The notes under the pieces were generated by a model. It did not search any database and was not told where the DNA came from. It was given only the letters and a program-made list of their open reading frames with translations. A program made the position numbers and the translations under genes. A DNA stretch of 64,000 nucleotides from an uncultured Christensenellaceae bacterium (GTDB lineage Bacteria; Bacillota; Clostridia; Christensenellales; Pumilibacteraceae), in the NCBI GenBank assembly GCA_910587595.1, contig CAJULQ010000001.1, positions 62,001 through 126,000 on the forward strand, given 5' to 3'. Positions 26,394-34,186 of the stretch are shown piece after piece; the first letter of the stretch is position 1, and the number at the start of each line of letters is the position of its first letter.

Positions 26394-28142
26394 TTATTTT
26401 TGCGCTTTTTCTACTATATATAGTATGTAAAACGCATCGCCAACACTACAAGATGTACAAATTCTCGCATTTTTCTCGCAAAATTCTCGCATCTTGCAAA
26501 AATTACTTAATTCATGCCGCTGTGTCGGAATAGGCAGACGACGCAGACTTAAAATCCCGTGATGGCAACATCGTACCGGTTCGAGTCCGGTCAGCGGCAC
26601 CATAACATGGGTATACGAACACCCAGATAGAGAAACCGAGTTTTCGGTTTCTTTTTCTTTTGTGCTGCTTTCGTCCGCGCCGCCGTTTCTGTCGGGGTAA
26701 TCGGGGAATATCAAGTTCAAAAGCAACTCGTTTTTCTGCCCGTCTTTCAGATTGAATATCAATTTCATTTTGTCGTCGTAAAGCAATACCTTATAAATAA
26801 ACGTGTCAATTAGCGCCTTGCGGTTTTTCGTTTTGGTGTAGTCCAACGTGCGGAAATGGTCTAACCACTTTCTTATATCGTCGTATGTGTAATTGATTTG
26901 TAACGCCTTTTCGCTCTCAATCGTTGCATTGAGTTCGGCGTTCTCTTTCTCTAATTTTTCGATTTGCGCTAAAATCGTGTCGGCAATCTTGCCGCGCATA
27001 AGGACTTGCATAAGGTTATTGATTGCGTTTTGATTATCTGCAATAACGCTCTCAATGCGTTTTATCTCGCTGTCGTTGCGTTCGGCTTGTATGAGTAAAT
27101 ACGTTTCGGCGGCAACCATATCTATAAATTCGTCCGTCAAAACGCCGTTTGCACCGACTATGGCGTTAATCACCTCGTCCTCGATAAATTGCTTGCGCAC
27201 TGCGCGTTTATGACAGCCGCATTTCGCGCCAACGCATTTATAGTAATTGTGCATTGTCTTATTTCGGCTCGTGCCGCTTACGCCTGTCATTTTGTGTCCG
27301 CAAAGTCCGCATATAAGTTTGTCCGACAAAACGTATTCTTCAACCGCTTTTCCGCGCGAGGGTGCGGCGGCATATTTGCGCAAGACCGCTTGCACGTCCT
27401 CAAAAAGCCCGTCGTCGATTATCTGCGGAACGCCGCCTTTTATCTCTGTGCCTTGAAAGGTGTATATGCCTAAATACTTGCGGTTGCTGAATAGCCATTG
27501 AAAACTGTTCTTGCCCCATTTGCCGCCCGTTGCGGTAGGTATTCCGCGCTCGTTCAAATAGCGCGCTATATCTGCGTATGTGTAGCCCGTTGCAAGCATT
27601 TCAAACATTTTCTTAACGATGGGCGCAGTTTCCTCGTCTATGACATAGTTTTTTTCGCTGTCGATTTTGTAACCGAGCGCAACCGTACCGCCGAAGTATT
27701 TGCATTTTGCCGCCGACATTGCTATACCGCGTTTGACCTTTTGGCTTAACTCGGCAGAATAATATTCCGCCATACTCTCTAAAACACCCTCAATCAAAAT
27801 ACCGCTCGCATCGTCCGTGATATTCTCTTTTGCCGAGAGTATGCGAACGCCGTTTTTCTTTAACTTGGCTTTATATGTTGCGCTGTCGTATCTATTACGG
27901 GCGAAACGGTCTAATTGATAAACTATGACAAACTGAAAGCCTTTCCGTTTGCTGTCCTCAATCATTCGCAAAAATTCGGGGCGTTTGTCCGTCGTTCCCG
28001 TTAATGCTCGGTCTATGTATTCGTGTCTGATTTGCAAGCCGCTTCGCTCTGCAAAAGCGTGGCACTCGGCTAATTGCCCTTCAATAGACTGCTTGTTTTG
28101 TGCGTGAGAACTAAATCTCGCATAAATGACTGCATTTTTCAT
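26394..28142 (-). CDS. Large serine recombinase, C-terminus reads antisense through tRNA-Leu
   Basis: 582 residues. The N-terminal resolvase domain has YARFS with catalytic Ser11, then VYQLDRFARN. The recombinase domain (about 150-260) has LNERGIPTATGGKWG, a zinc ribbon follows (CGLCG ... CVGAKCGC, about 282-310), and a coiled coil spans about 340-420. The natural end is near LIFPDYPDRNGG (about 510). After that the frame runs through the tRNA terminator and the tRNA on the opposite strand, giving VPLTGLEPVRCCHHGILSLR, a well-known tRNA-antisense artefact, and then through the TTCTCGCA repeats to a stop at 26394. It is the integrase of the mobile element to the right of the tRNA. The last 70 residues are probably not meaningful. 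Confidence 0.88.
   Translation of the reverse strand: MKNAVIYARFSSHAQNKQSIEGQLAECHAFAERSGLQIRHEYIDRALTGTTDKRPEFLRMIEDSKRKGFQFVIVYQLDRFARNRYDSATYKAKLKKNGVRILSAKENITDDASGILIEGVLESMAEYYSAELSQKVKRGIAMSAAKCKYFGGTVALGYKIDSEKNYVIDEETAPIVKKMFEMLATGYTYADIARYLNERGIPTATGGKWGKNSFQWLFSNRKYLGIYTFQGTEIKGGVPQIIDDGLFEDVQAVLRKYAAAPSRGKAVEEYVLSDKLICGLCGHKMTGVSGTSRNKTMHNYYKCVGAKCGCHKRAVRKQFIEDEVINAIVGANGVLTDEFIDMVAAETYLLIQAERNDSEIKRIESVIADNQNAINNLMQVLMRGKIADTILAQIEKLEKENAELNATIESEKALQINYTYDDIRKWLDHFRTLDYTKTKNRKALIDTFIYKVLLYDDKMKLIFNLKDGQKNELLLNLIFPDYPDRNGGADESSTKEKETENSVSLSGCSYTHVMVPLTGLEPVRCCHHGILSLRRLPIPTQRHELSNFCKMREFCEKNARICTSCSVGDAFYILYIVEKAQK
26462..26492. repeat. Three 8-base direct repeats TTCTCGCA at 11-base intervals
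   Basis: TTCTCGCA occurs at 26462-26469, 26473-26480 and 26484-26491; two copies extend to TTCTCGCAT. A fourth is at 26216-26223 and a fifth at 17430-17438 near the dead integrase. The 11-base period puts the copies on one face of the helix, as expected for integrase arm sites or regulator sites. They lie 24 bases before the tRNA-Leu. Confidence 0.6.
26516..26602 (+). tRNA. tRNA-Leu (anticodon UAA), anticodon stem mostly mispaired
   Basis: 87 bases including encoded CCA. The 7-bp acceptor stem (GCCGCTG/CAGCGGC), a 3-4 bp D stem (TCG/CGA), a long variable arm (GATG-GCAA-CATC) and the 5-bp T stem (ACCGG/CCGGT) all pair. The anticodon loop CTTAAAA gives UAA. However the anticodon stem reads GCAGA on the 5' side and TCCCG on the 3' side, so only two of five pairs form. 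This looks like a chimera of two leucine tRNAs joined in the anticodon loop, a usual crossover point for integrases. It may be poorly functional. Confidence 0.85.
26631..26660 (+). terminator. Terminator behind tRNA-Leu
   Basis: AGAAACCG pairs with CGGTTTCT around AGTTTT, followed by TTTTCTTTT. It sits 29 bases after the tRNA and lies antisense inside the serine recombinase reading frame. Confidence 0.75.
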
Positions 28143-28247
28143 AACTTACTCCTTTGCGCCGTCTGCGTGTGTGCGGACTGCGGCTTAAAAATTTTGTTGT
28201 TCGCTTTGGTGCTTACCGTCTTAACCAGCCAAAAATGCCGCCGCAGG

Positions 28248-28326
28248 CAAATTGTCAAGGGTTTGCGCCGTAGGCGACGGCGGCTTTATGCCCTACGGGA
28301 AATAAATAGCCGCCCTTGATAATTTG
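28248..28326. repeat. 79-base structure with 14-base imperfect terminal inverted repeats
   Basis: CAAATTGTCAAGGG (28248-28261) is matched by CCCTTGATAATTTG (28313-28326), 13 of 14 bases complementary, and inside lies a second stem CCGTAGG/CCTACGG. A further direct copy of the core, TTGTCAAGGCGG, follows at 28324-28335. It lies in the 307-base gap between the divergent recombinase and TetR genes. It may be a small MITE-like element, a recombinase binding site or a structured RNA. Confidence 0.5.
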
Positions 28327-28382
28327 TCAAGGCGGCGTATTCCGTCCCCAGACGGTAAGCACAAGCGAATTACAAAAAATGC

Positions 28383-28431
28383 TTGACAAAAGAATAAGTT
28401 TATTATATACTCTATGATATATAATGTCAAG
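28383..28431 (+). promoter_or_regulatory. Promoter and operator of the TetR operon
   Basis: TTGACA (28383-28388), 17-base spacer, TATACT (28406-28411): a near-consensus promoter. CTTGACA (28382-28388) and TGTCAAG (28425-28431) form a 7-bp inverted repeat enclosing it, a fitting site for autorepression by the TetR protein encoded next. Confidence 0.7.
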
Positions 28432-28449
28432 TATATAAGGAGTTTTGTT

Positions 28450-29022
28450 ATGCCACCTAAAACAAAAATACATAAAGAACTGATAGTCAGTACGGCGTAT
28501 GAAATGACTAAAATGAATGGTATTGACAGTGTAACGGCAAAAGCCATTGCAAAACAATTAAATTGTTCCATACAACCCGTTTATTGGGTATTTGAAAATA
28601 TGGATAATTTGCGCAAAGCGATTATGCAAGAAGCAATAAAGGAATACGACAACTATTTATTTGCTGAAATCCCTAACTTATCAAAATATCAAGCGGCAGG
28701 TTGGAATTATATTCGTTTTGCAAGAGAACAACCGCATTTATTTACGTTACTATTTATGACTGAAAGGCAAAGAGATACGCCTATTGCGGAAAGTGATTTG
28801 GACAAAAATAAAGAATATCTTATATCTTTAATAAAAAACGATTACGTTTTGTCCGATAAAGCAGCAAACGATTTATATGTTAGACTATGGCTTTTTTCGC
28901 ACGGGGTTGCGACAATGATAGTAACGAAAACGGTAAGCCTTAACGATAAGGAAATAGGAAAAATGCTTATGGATGTTCTTAACGGCTTACTGCAAGTAAT
29001 TAAAAAGGAAAATAATTTATGA
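28450..29022 (+). CDS. TetR-family regulator of a small membrane-protein operon
   Basis: 190 residues from ATG 28450, which has AAGGAG 8 bases upstream; an earlier ATG at 28414 overlaps the promoter. The N-terminal TetR helix-turn-helix spans about 10-55 (IVSTAYEMTKMNGIDSVTAK, then CSIQPVYWVFENMDNL, where the recognition helix carries the usual P-V-Y-W pattern). The C-terminal ligand domain is helical with a HLFTLLFM segment typical of this family. The next gene starts 4 bases before its stop, so the regulator and membrane protein are coupled. It probably represses its own operon and responds to a small molecule. Confidence 0.9.
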   Translation: MPPKTKIHKELIVSTAYEMTKMNGIDSVTAKAIAKQLNCSIQPVYWVFENMDNLRKAIMQEAIKEYDNYLFAEIPNLSKYQAAGWNYIRFAREQPHLFTLLFMTERQRDTPIAESDLDKNKEYLISLIKNDYVLSDKAANDLYVRLWLFSHGVATMIVTKTVSLNDKEIGKMLMDVLNGLLQVIKKENNL

Positions 29023-29522
29023 AATTCAAAAAGTTAAAAATTTTTGATGATAGTCGCAAATTAAAAGCATTAAAAATCATAGCATTAGCCTTTTTGGGAA
29101 TTTTGCTATTATGGTTTACTTTTAACATTACGGGGCTAAAAATCGGCGACACAAAAATAGTAGTCTCTGCATTTGTAGATGAACCGATTGATTTTGTATT
29201 TTATTTAATTTTCGTTGCAAGCATTGTTTGTTTTATTCTAAAAGATACAATGGGAAAATATTTTTTGTCGGCATTTTTATTTTTTTGGGGAGTATTTCAG
29301 TTTACTACTTATTTTAAAACGGGCGAAAATATAGCCGCTTATAACAAAACATTCGCCGACACACACCATATTATAGCCGCATCGCAAAATACGTTAGTCA
29401 AAGACACATATCACATTTTTTTAGATATTTTCATTTTGTTTGCATTTATAGCAATAATGATTTTTTTAATAGTTACGATAGTTTCTGACAAGAAAAAATC
29501 GCAAGCAAAGGAAAACCTATGA
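29019..29522 (+). CDS. Small four-helix membrane protein of unknown function
   Basis: 167 residues, with a basic N-terminus and four hydrophobic segments (about 19-38, 59-75, 79-97, 135-158). No family is recognised. It overlaps the TetR gene by 4 bases and the zinc-ribbon gene by 4 bases, so all three form one translationally coupled unit. Location next to a TetR regulator suggests a stress- or drug-response membrane protein, but there is no transporter signature. Confidence 0.65.
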   Translation: MKFKKLKIFDDSRKLKALKIIALAFLGILLLWFTFNITGLKIGDTKIVVSAFVDEPIDFVFYLIFVASIVCFILKDTMGKYFLSAFLFFWGVFQFTTYFKTGENIAAYNKTFADTHHIIAASQNTLVKDTYHIFLDIFILFAFIAIMIFLIVTIVSDKKKSQAKENL

Positions 29523-29680
29523 CAAACTACGTTGTATGCCCCGAATGCGGGTATAAATTATTTAAGTTGGGCGACGGCTCAAACGTAGAAATACTTTGCC
29601 CGAAATGCAAATTGAAATTGCAAATAGAAATCAAGGACGGCAAAATCACAATACTGAAAATCATATCGGAAAAAGCATAA
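29519..29680 (+). CDS. Small zinc-ribbon protein
   Basis: 53 residues beginning at the ATG that overlaps the previous stop (ATGA). CPECG at 7-11 and CPKCK at 27-31 form a four-cysteine zinc ribbon of the Com/rubredoxin-like type. The rest is basic with a short beta-hairpin. Function unknown. It is the third gene of the TetR operon and is followed at once by a terminator. Confidence 0.7.
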   Translation: MTNYVVCPECGYKLFKLGDGSNVEILCPKCKLKLQIEIKDGKITILKIISEKA

Positions 29681-29706
29681 CAACCGAATAAAACTTTATA
29701 GCAAAT

Positions 29707-29783
29707 AAAGAATTGAGTGTACGAAAGTAAAACGACAAAATAACTTTCGGGAGCAGTAAATGGCGCACTCAATTCTTTTTTTA
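29707..29783 (+). terminator. Terminator of the TetR operon, nested hairpin
   Basis: AAAGAATTGAGTG (29707-29719) pairs perfectly with CACTCAATTCTTT (29766-29778). Inside is a second stem CGAAAGT/ACTTTCG. A run of T follows, so it works as a terminator. The long nested form is unusual. Confidence 0.7.
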
Positions 29784-29829
29784 TTTGATACCTCATAACA
29801 AACGCAATCATAACCCACTACAAACTAAT

Positions 29830-29955
29830 ATTGGGCTGTAAGCACACGCACGTTTACGGCTGGCATTTGTTAAAGGTGTTAAGGCTCTCTATGAAAGAGT
29901 AAAGCCCGACAAATTTTTAAGACTGAAAAGGTCTGAAAATTTGTCGGGCTTTTTT
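29830..29955 (+). promoter_or_regulatory. Attenuator-like leader of the sigma-like gene
   Basis: A 15-bp perfect stem (29903-29917 with 29936-29950, AGCCCGACAAATTTT) is followed by TTTTTT, which ends transcription before the gene at 30026. Just before it lies GGCTCTCTATGAAAGAGTAA, containing a three-codon frame (ATG AAA GAG TAA) and bases that could pair with the left arm of the stem as an antiterminator. This layout resembles leader attenuators of resistance and conjugative elements. Confidence 0.6.
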
Positions 29956-30025
29956 GTTTTTAAGTAATTTTCTAAAAAACCCTACCACTTTGCCGTTGCC
30001 GTGCTTATAGTTGGAGGCTTTCTAT

Positions 30026-30431
30026 ATGCAAATAATTATTTATAAATTTGTTGACGGCACTACAAATGCAATAGAGGTTACGGACGAATTATATTTGATA
30101 CACTTACAACTCGTACAAATGGAAAAGCGCAACCATTGGCGGGAAACAAGGCGGCATACCTCTTTGAACTATTTATTCGAAAACGGAATAGATTTTGAGG
30201 ACAAGTCCGCTGATACGCTTGCTATAATCATACGGCGCAAAACATAGAGCGCGTACATAAAGCGTTATTGACGCTTTCGGACAAGCGGCGCGATTTGGTG
30301 CGTAAAGTGTTTTACGAGGAAATGACAATGCGACAAATAGCAAGCAAACGGACGTATCACATACCGCAATATCGCAACGTATGAAAACGATACGCAAACG
30401 CTTGCAAAAGCAATTACGTGATTTGGTATAA
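30026..30431 (+). pseudogene. Sigma-70-like small regulator of mobile elements, two frameshifts
   Basis: ATG 30026 follows GGAGG by 8 bases. The first frame gives MQIIIYKFVDGTTNAIEV and ETRRHTSLNYLFENGIDFED, typical of short sigma-factor-like proteins of clostridial conjugative elements, and stops at 30247. Shifting the frame at about 30240 gives ERVHKALLTLSDKRRDLVRK and FYEEMTMRQIASK. Shifting again at about 30338 gives QTDVSHTAISQRMKTIRKRL, a region-4 helix-turn-helix, ending at 30431. The parts are in order and at the right spacing, so this is one gene with two indels. Sequencing error is less likely to give two. Confidence 0.7.
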
Positions 30432-30632
30432 TATATATACTATTACCTTAGTCCACCCCGTAACACTGTAACACTTTTGGGGTAAATACGGCACAATACG
30501 GGGCGGCGACAGCCACCCCGTGTGGCAATAAGTTACTATTACCTTATTGGCACTACGGAACACGGAACGAAAAAGCAAGCCCGCTGCGGGTGGGTTTGGG
30601 TGGGGTTATCAAGAATTTATGGAGTTTCAAAT

Positions 30633-30803
30633 ATGAATAAGAAATTACCGTTCGGAATAAGCGTTATCTACTTTGACGATAAAAGCAAAAACATTTACGC
30701 AAAACTGCCGCCCGATAAAGAGCAAGCAAAAAGGCTGTCAAAGCGTATCTATAAGGACACTATGACAGCCCTTGCAAGCCGTGAACAATTATCGCACCGC
30801 TAA
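30633..30803 (+). CDS. Small basic protein of the mobile region, unknown
   Basis: 56 residues from ATG 30633, with GGAG 8 bases upstream. It starts MNKKLPFGISVIYFDDKSKN and ends in a basic helix. A longer frame begins at 30522 but has no ribosome-binding site. No family recognised; small proteins of this kind sit near excision genes in clostridial elements. It is the last gene of the AT-rich mobile stretch. Confidence 0.5.
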   Translation: MNKKLPFGISVIYFDDKSKNIYAKLPPDKEQAKRLSKRIYKDTMTALASREQLSHR

Positions 30804-31012
30804 TTGCTTGCCAAACAGTTTATAGTCCGACAGCGGCAATTCCACCGCGCAATACAATTCCCGTCGATTTACCTTGTATATTATAGTGTTCGTTTTTGCG
30901 GTAAGTCGGTGCATCAAGTGAGTCGGTTTGAAAGACAAAGCTTTCAGACCGATTTTCACGTTTTTCGGGAATATGCCGAGCATCCATCCCTCCACTTGCC
31001 CGAAATTTTACC

Positions 31013-31050
31013 AAAAAAGTCGAGTTGCCACACAAGCAACTCGGCTTTTC
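31013..31050 (-). terminator. Terminator behind the exporter-operon TetR gene
   Basis: GCCGAGTTGC pairs with GCAACTCGAC around a 7-base loop, with a T-run on the minus strand, and AAAA/TTTT on both sides, so it may act in both directions. It marks the end of the mobile region; the 209 bases before it (30804-31012) hold nothing I can support. Confidence 0.75.
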
Positions 31051-31075
31051 TTTTTGCTTCGCGATATATAAAACA

Positions 31076-31663
31076 TCACAGATCGGTAAAATCGTGTAAT
31101 CCGTATAACACCAACCGCCCCACTTCTTTAGACACTTCGCCAAGCGGCCGACGGCGGTCGGAGTTAAACCAATTTTGATATACCGATAGCATGCCCGCCG
31201 TAACGAAGTCGGCGCACAGATCCAAAAACGGATTGTCGGTGAGCGACGCGGCGGCCTCCATGGCTTTGCGCACGTTGGCTTTGAGCATGGCCTCCATTTT
31301 GCGCACAATATGCGAGCGAGCGTTCAACTTCATCAAATTTTCGTATAGTTCGAGATCGGTATTGAGAATATCGGTAAGGATCTCGAAAATATGTTGCGGA
31401 TTTTGGATGTTCTTTTCGAAATCCAATTCGCGCACCGCTTGTTCCAACAATTTGACCAAGTCGTTTTCCAACTCGTCGCGAATCTCGTATATCCCGCTAT
31501 AGTGGTTATACAGCGTTTTGCGGTCGATATCCGCCGTGTCGGCAATATCTTTTACGGTGATCTCGTTAAAGTCCTTTTCGGACAACAGCTTGACAAAAGC
31601 GTTGCGTATGGCGCGCTTTGTTTTCGTTACTCTCCGATCGTGTCTTTCCAATCCGCCGTTCAT
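31076..31663 (-). CDS. TetR-family regulator of the ABC exporter
   Basis: 195 residues from ATG 31663 (AGGGGG 7 bases upstream). The helix-turn-helix lies at about 10-58: AFVKLLSEKDFNEITVKDIA followed by IDRKTLYNHYSGIYEI. The C-terminal part has the TetR_C helical layout. It lies 102 bases downstream of the permease on the same strand, with its own promoter carrying an inverted repeat, so it is likely autoregulated and controls the exporter genes upstream. Confidence 0.9.
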   Translation of the reverse strand: MNGGLERHDRRVTKTKRAIRNAFVKLLSEKDFNEITVKDIADTADIDRKTLYNHYSGIYEIRDELENDLVKLLEQAVRELDFEKNIQNPQHIFEILTDILNTDLELYENLMKLNARSHIVRKMEAMLKANVRKAMEAAASLTDNPFLDLCADFVTAGMLSVYQNWFNSDRRRPLGEVSKEVGRLVLYGLHDFTDL

Positions 31664-31687
31664 GAAGTTGCCCCCTCTTGCCGAGTT

Positions 31688-31725
31688 TATACTTTCATAG
31701 TATACCATTCGACCGCGAATGTCAA
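31688..31725 (-). promoter_or_regulatory. Promoter and operator of the exporter TetR gene
   Basis: On the minus strand TTGACA (31725-31720), 17-base spacer, TACTAT (31702-31697). TATACT and AGTATA (31688-31704) form a 6-bp inverted repeat with a 5-base gap over the -10, a candidate TetR operator. Confidence 0.65.
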
Positions 31726-31764
31726 CCGCTTACGCTGTTTGTTGCGGCATGTTGCTTGTTTAGC

Positions 31765-33276
31765 TTACAGCGGCAGATCCTTTTCGGCAAAGTATCTACT
31801 GCCCGCAATGTAGCAAACCACGCCCACCGCCGCCAAGATCGCCCACTTCCAAAGGAAGGTAAACGTTCCTTCGAGAATGGATACCACGTCGAACAGTGAA
31901 ATCAGCGATACATAGTTAAACGCATTGAGCGCCCCCATACGTATGATAGACGGCAGTACGGGCGAACCGAACAACCCCAACATGGTGGCCACCAAGAAAA
32001 ACATATTCAACCCGCCGCCGAGCGCCATGGAATGCTTACTGCGGTTAAACACGCAAGAGGACAAATAGCATATGCCGCTCATGGCAAACATCACCAAAAA
32101 CGCGCCGAGATTCAAAAGAGCCAACTTGCCGAAGTTTAGGCCGGTGTTCACATCTACTATGGCCAAACATACTATGCCGGTAACCGTTGTTAAGGCAAAC
32201 ATGCAACACAGCGACCCCACAAGATACAAAGCTTGCGTACACGTTACTTCTTTGCGCTTGGTACCCGTGGAAAGCACGTACGCCGTCGAGCCGCTGTCCA
32301 CTTGCCCCGCAATGAGCGCATTGGACGTCATGATCATATAAATAATGGGCAGCAGCAATCCCGCCATTTTGAAAAAGATAGATCCCACCAACGTGCCGTA
32401 TAGATCGGCCTCGCCTATCTCTTTGACGGCGTTGGCCACGTCTTGCGGCAAATTTTCCAACAAACTTTGGGATAGTTCGCCCATCAACTCGGCTTTGATG
32501 CTTTGCACCGTTTCGTCGGGTCGCATAGACGCTATACGGTATGTAAGATTGGCGCGATAATCTACGAGCACTTTTCTCGCCGTTTCTCGCACGAACGCGT
32601 AGTTGTCAAAGCCGAACTGCGCATACAACTCTCTCGTCACGCCGTATGCCGCCAACTCCCGCAAGGCCAATTGTATGGCATCTTCTTGCACCATGTTGCC
32701 GGCCAAAAATACGGTGCTGTTATACATGGCATAATTTTGCCGCAAGTTTTCGACATCGGCGTCGGCGCTCGGCAACGCGGCCAACACGTTTTCGTACCGT
32801 GGCGGCGTTTCTTCCAACGCCTCGTAAAACGTGTCGAACATGTGCGTGCCGTCCGCTTGTTTCGGATTGAGCACATATGTCAACACCCCCAACAGCTCTT
32901 GTCCTTGCACGGAATCTTTGTCGAACCCGCGCTCTTGCAACAACGCGGCATAATACGCGGTTGTATAATCGCTCACGGCCGCGCCATACGCCTCTTGCGC
33001 ATTTTTGCCCGCGGCAACAGCCGCGGCGTACGTTTGATTGAAGTGCGCCAACGCAGTGTCCGTTGTGTCGTAATAGTTGAGCGCACGCTTTTGCGTTTGC
33101 GTGGTGAGCTCACCTTCGATCACCGCATTTTCCACCGACACTTTTGTATCGCTCAAACTGCCGCCGCCGGCAATCAGCATCACACAAGACAGCATAAAGC
33201 ATACGGCAACGGTGATCACGATCCACATAAAGCCGTTGGCTTTGCACGATTGTTTGAATAAAGATTTACTGAACAT
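31765..33276 (-). CDS. ABC exporter permease (ABC-2-like)
   Basis: 503 residues. One N-terminal membrane helix (about 15-37) is followed by a large extracytoplasmic domain (about 45-290) and then about five membrane helices from 295 to the end. This is the layout of permeases such as those beside antimicrobial-peptide or lantibiotic exporters. The start overlaps the second ATPase gene by 11 bases. With two ATPases and one permease it resembles bacterial resistance exporters; the substrate is unknown. It ends 102 bases before the TetR gene. Confidence 0.8.
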   Translation of the reverse strand: MFSKSLFKQSCKANGFMWIVITVAVCFMLSCVMLIAGGGSLSDTKVSVENAVIEGELTTQTQKRALNYYDTTDTALAHFNQTYAAAVAAGKNAQEAYGAAVSDYTTAYYAALLQERGFDKDSVQGQELLGVLTYVLNPKQADGTHMFDTFYEALEETPPRYENVLAALPSADADVENLRQNYAMYNSTVFLAGNMVQEDAIQLALRELAAYGVTRELYAQFGFDNYAFVRETARKVLVDYRANLTYRIASMRPDETVQSIKAELMGELSQSLLENLPQDVANAVKEIGEADLYGTLVGSIFFKMAGLLLPIIYMIMTSNALIAGQVDSGSTAYVLSTGTKRKEVTCTQALYLVGSLCCMFALTTVTGIVCLAIVDVNTGLNFGKLALLNLGAFLVMFAMSGICYLSSCVFNRSKHSMALGGGLNMFFLVATMLGLFGSPVLPSIIRMGALNAFNYVSLISLFDVVSILEGTFTFLWKWAILAAVGVVCYIAGSRYFAEKDLPL

Positions 33277-34186
33277 GGCTTATATTCTCCTTTTCTTTGC
33301 TGAGTACGGTTTTGAAATGTCTTTCCAGATCGTATTTTACTTCGGCAATGAATTTTACTTTTTTATCTTTCAGATCGCCGAACAAGTGCTGTAGATCTTC
33401 GCTCGTCACCGAAACCGTGACTTGACAATATTGCGGTTGGTCGCGCACGATGTTATACCCCATTTGCGAAAACGCACGGTAGTCGACCGCATCGCAAAAC
33501 TCCACTTTATATTCCTTTTGCTTGCGATGTTTGATATCTTGCATAACGGCAATGTCGACTATGCGTCCGTCGCGTATCAACGCCACACGGTCGCACGTGG
33601 TTTCCAACTCGTCGAACATGTGACTGCTCATAAACACCGTTTTGCCCCGCTTGTGTTCTTGCTCGATGATTTCCAAAAACGCGTCGCGCATCAGCGGATC
33701 CAACCCCGTGGTCGGTTCGTCTAAAACGATCAACGACGGATCGGACATGAGAGCCGCCACAATGGCCGTTTTCTGTTTCATACCCTTGCTCATGCGTTTT
33801 AATGGCGCCCGCGGATCGAGTTGCAATTTTTCGATCAAATATTCGGCGTACGACATATCGGTTACTTGCAAAAACGCCGCTTGGCTTTTCAAAAACTCGG
33901 TGCCCGTGGCAAGATCGGGAAACGCGATCTCGCCGGGCACATACCCTATATGCCGCACGATCTCACTTGAATGCGTCCAAGCCTCTTTGCCGAACACCGT
34001 AACGCTGCCCGATGTAGGACGTAAAAAGCCCAAAATATTGCGTATCGTTGTTGTTTTGCCGCTGCCGTTGGTGCCGGCAAACCCCAACATTTCGCCCTCG
34101 GCCACCGATAGATCTATTCCGAAAATACCTCTGCCCTTGCCGTAGTCTTTGGTGAGTTCTTTCATTTCGATAACGTTTTCGCTCAT
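33266..34186 (-). CDS. ABC exporter ATPase, second subunit
   Basis: 306 residues from ATG 34186, which overlaps the stop of the first ATPase (ATGA); the longer open frame upstream is not used. Walker A is GTNGSGKTTTIRN (about 37-49), the signature is LKRMSKGMKQK (the usual LSGG form is replaced by MSKGM) and Walker B is LIVLDEPTTGLD. The C-terminal 80 residues form a regulatory region. The degenerate signature also occurs in the partner subunit (RMSLGVK), typical of bacitracin/lantibiotic-type exporters. Confidence 0.9.
   Translation of the reverse strand: MSENVIEMKELTKDYGKGRGIFGIDLSVAEGEMLGFAGTNGSGKTTTIRNILGFLRPTSGSVTVFGKEAWTHSSEIVRHIGYVPGEIAFPDLATGTEFLKSQAAFLQVTDMSYAEYLIEKLQLDPRAPLKRMSKGMKQKTAIVAALMSDPSLIVLDEPTTGLDPLMRDAFLEIIEQEHKRGKTVFMSSHMFDELETTCDRVALIRDGRIVDIAVMQDIKHRKQKEYKVEFCDAVDYRAFSQMGYNIVRDQPQYCQVTVSVTSEDLQHLFGDLKDKKVKFIAEVKYDLERHFKTVLSKEKENISHVQ

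Noticed and set aside
29527..29811. Open frame on the minus strand opposite the zinc-ribbon gene
   Set aside because: It overlaps a better gene with coupled start and terminator and has no recognisable content.
30804..31012. Short open frames on both strands after the small basic protein gene
   Set aside because: No ribosome-binding site and no family content; one frame continues into the TetR gene antisense.
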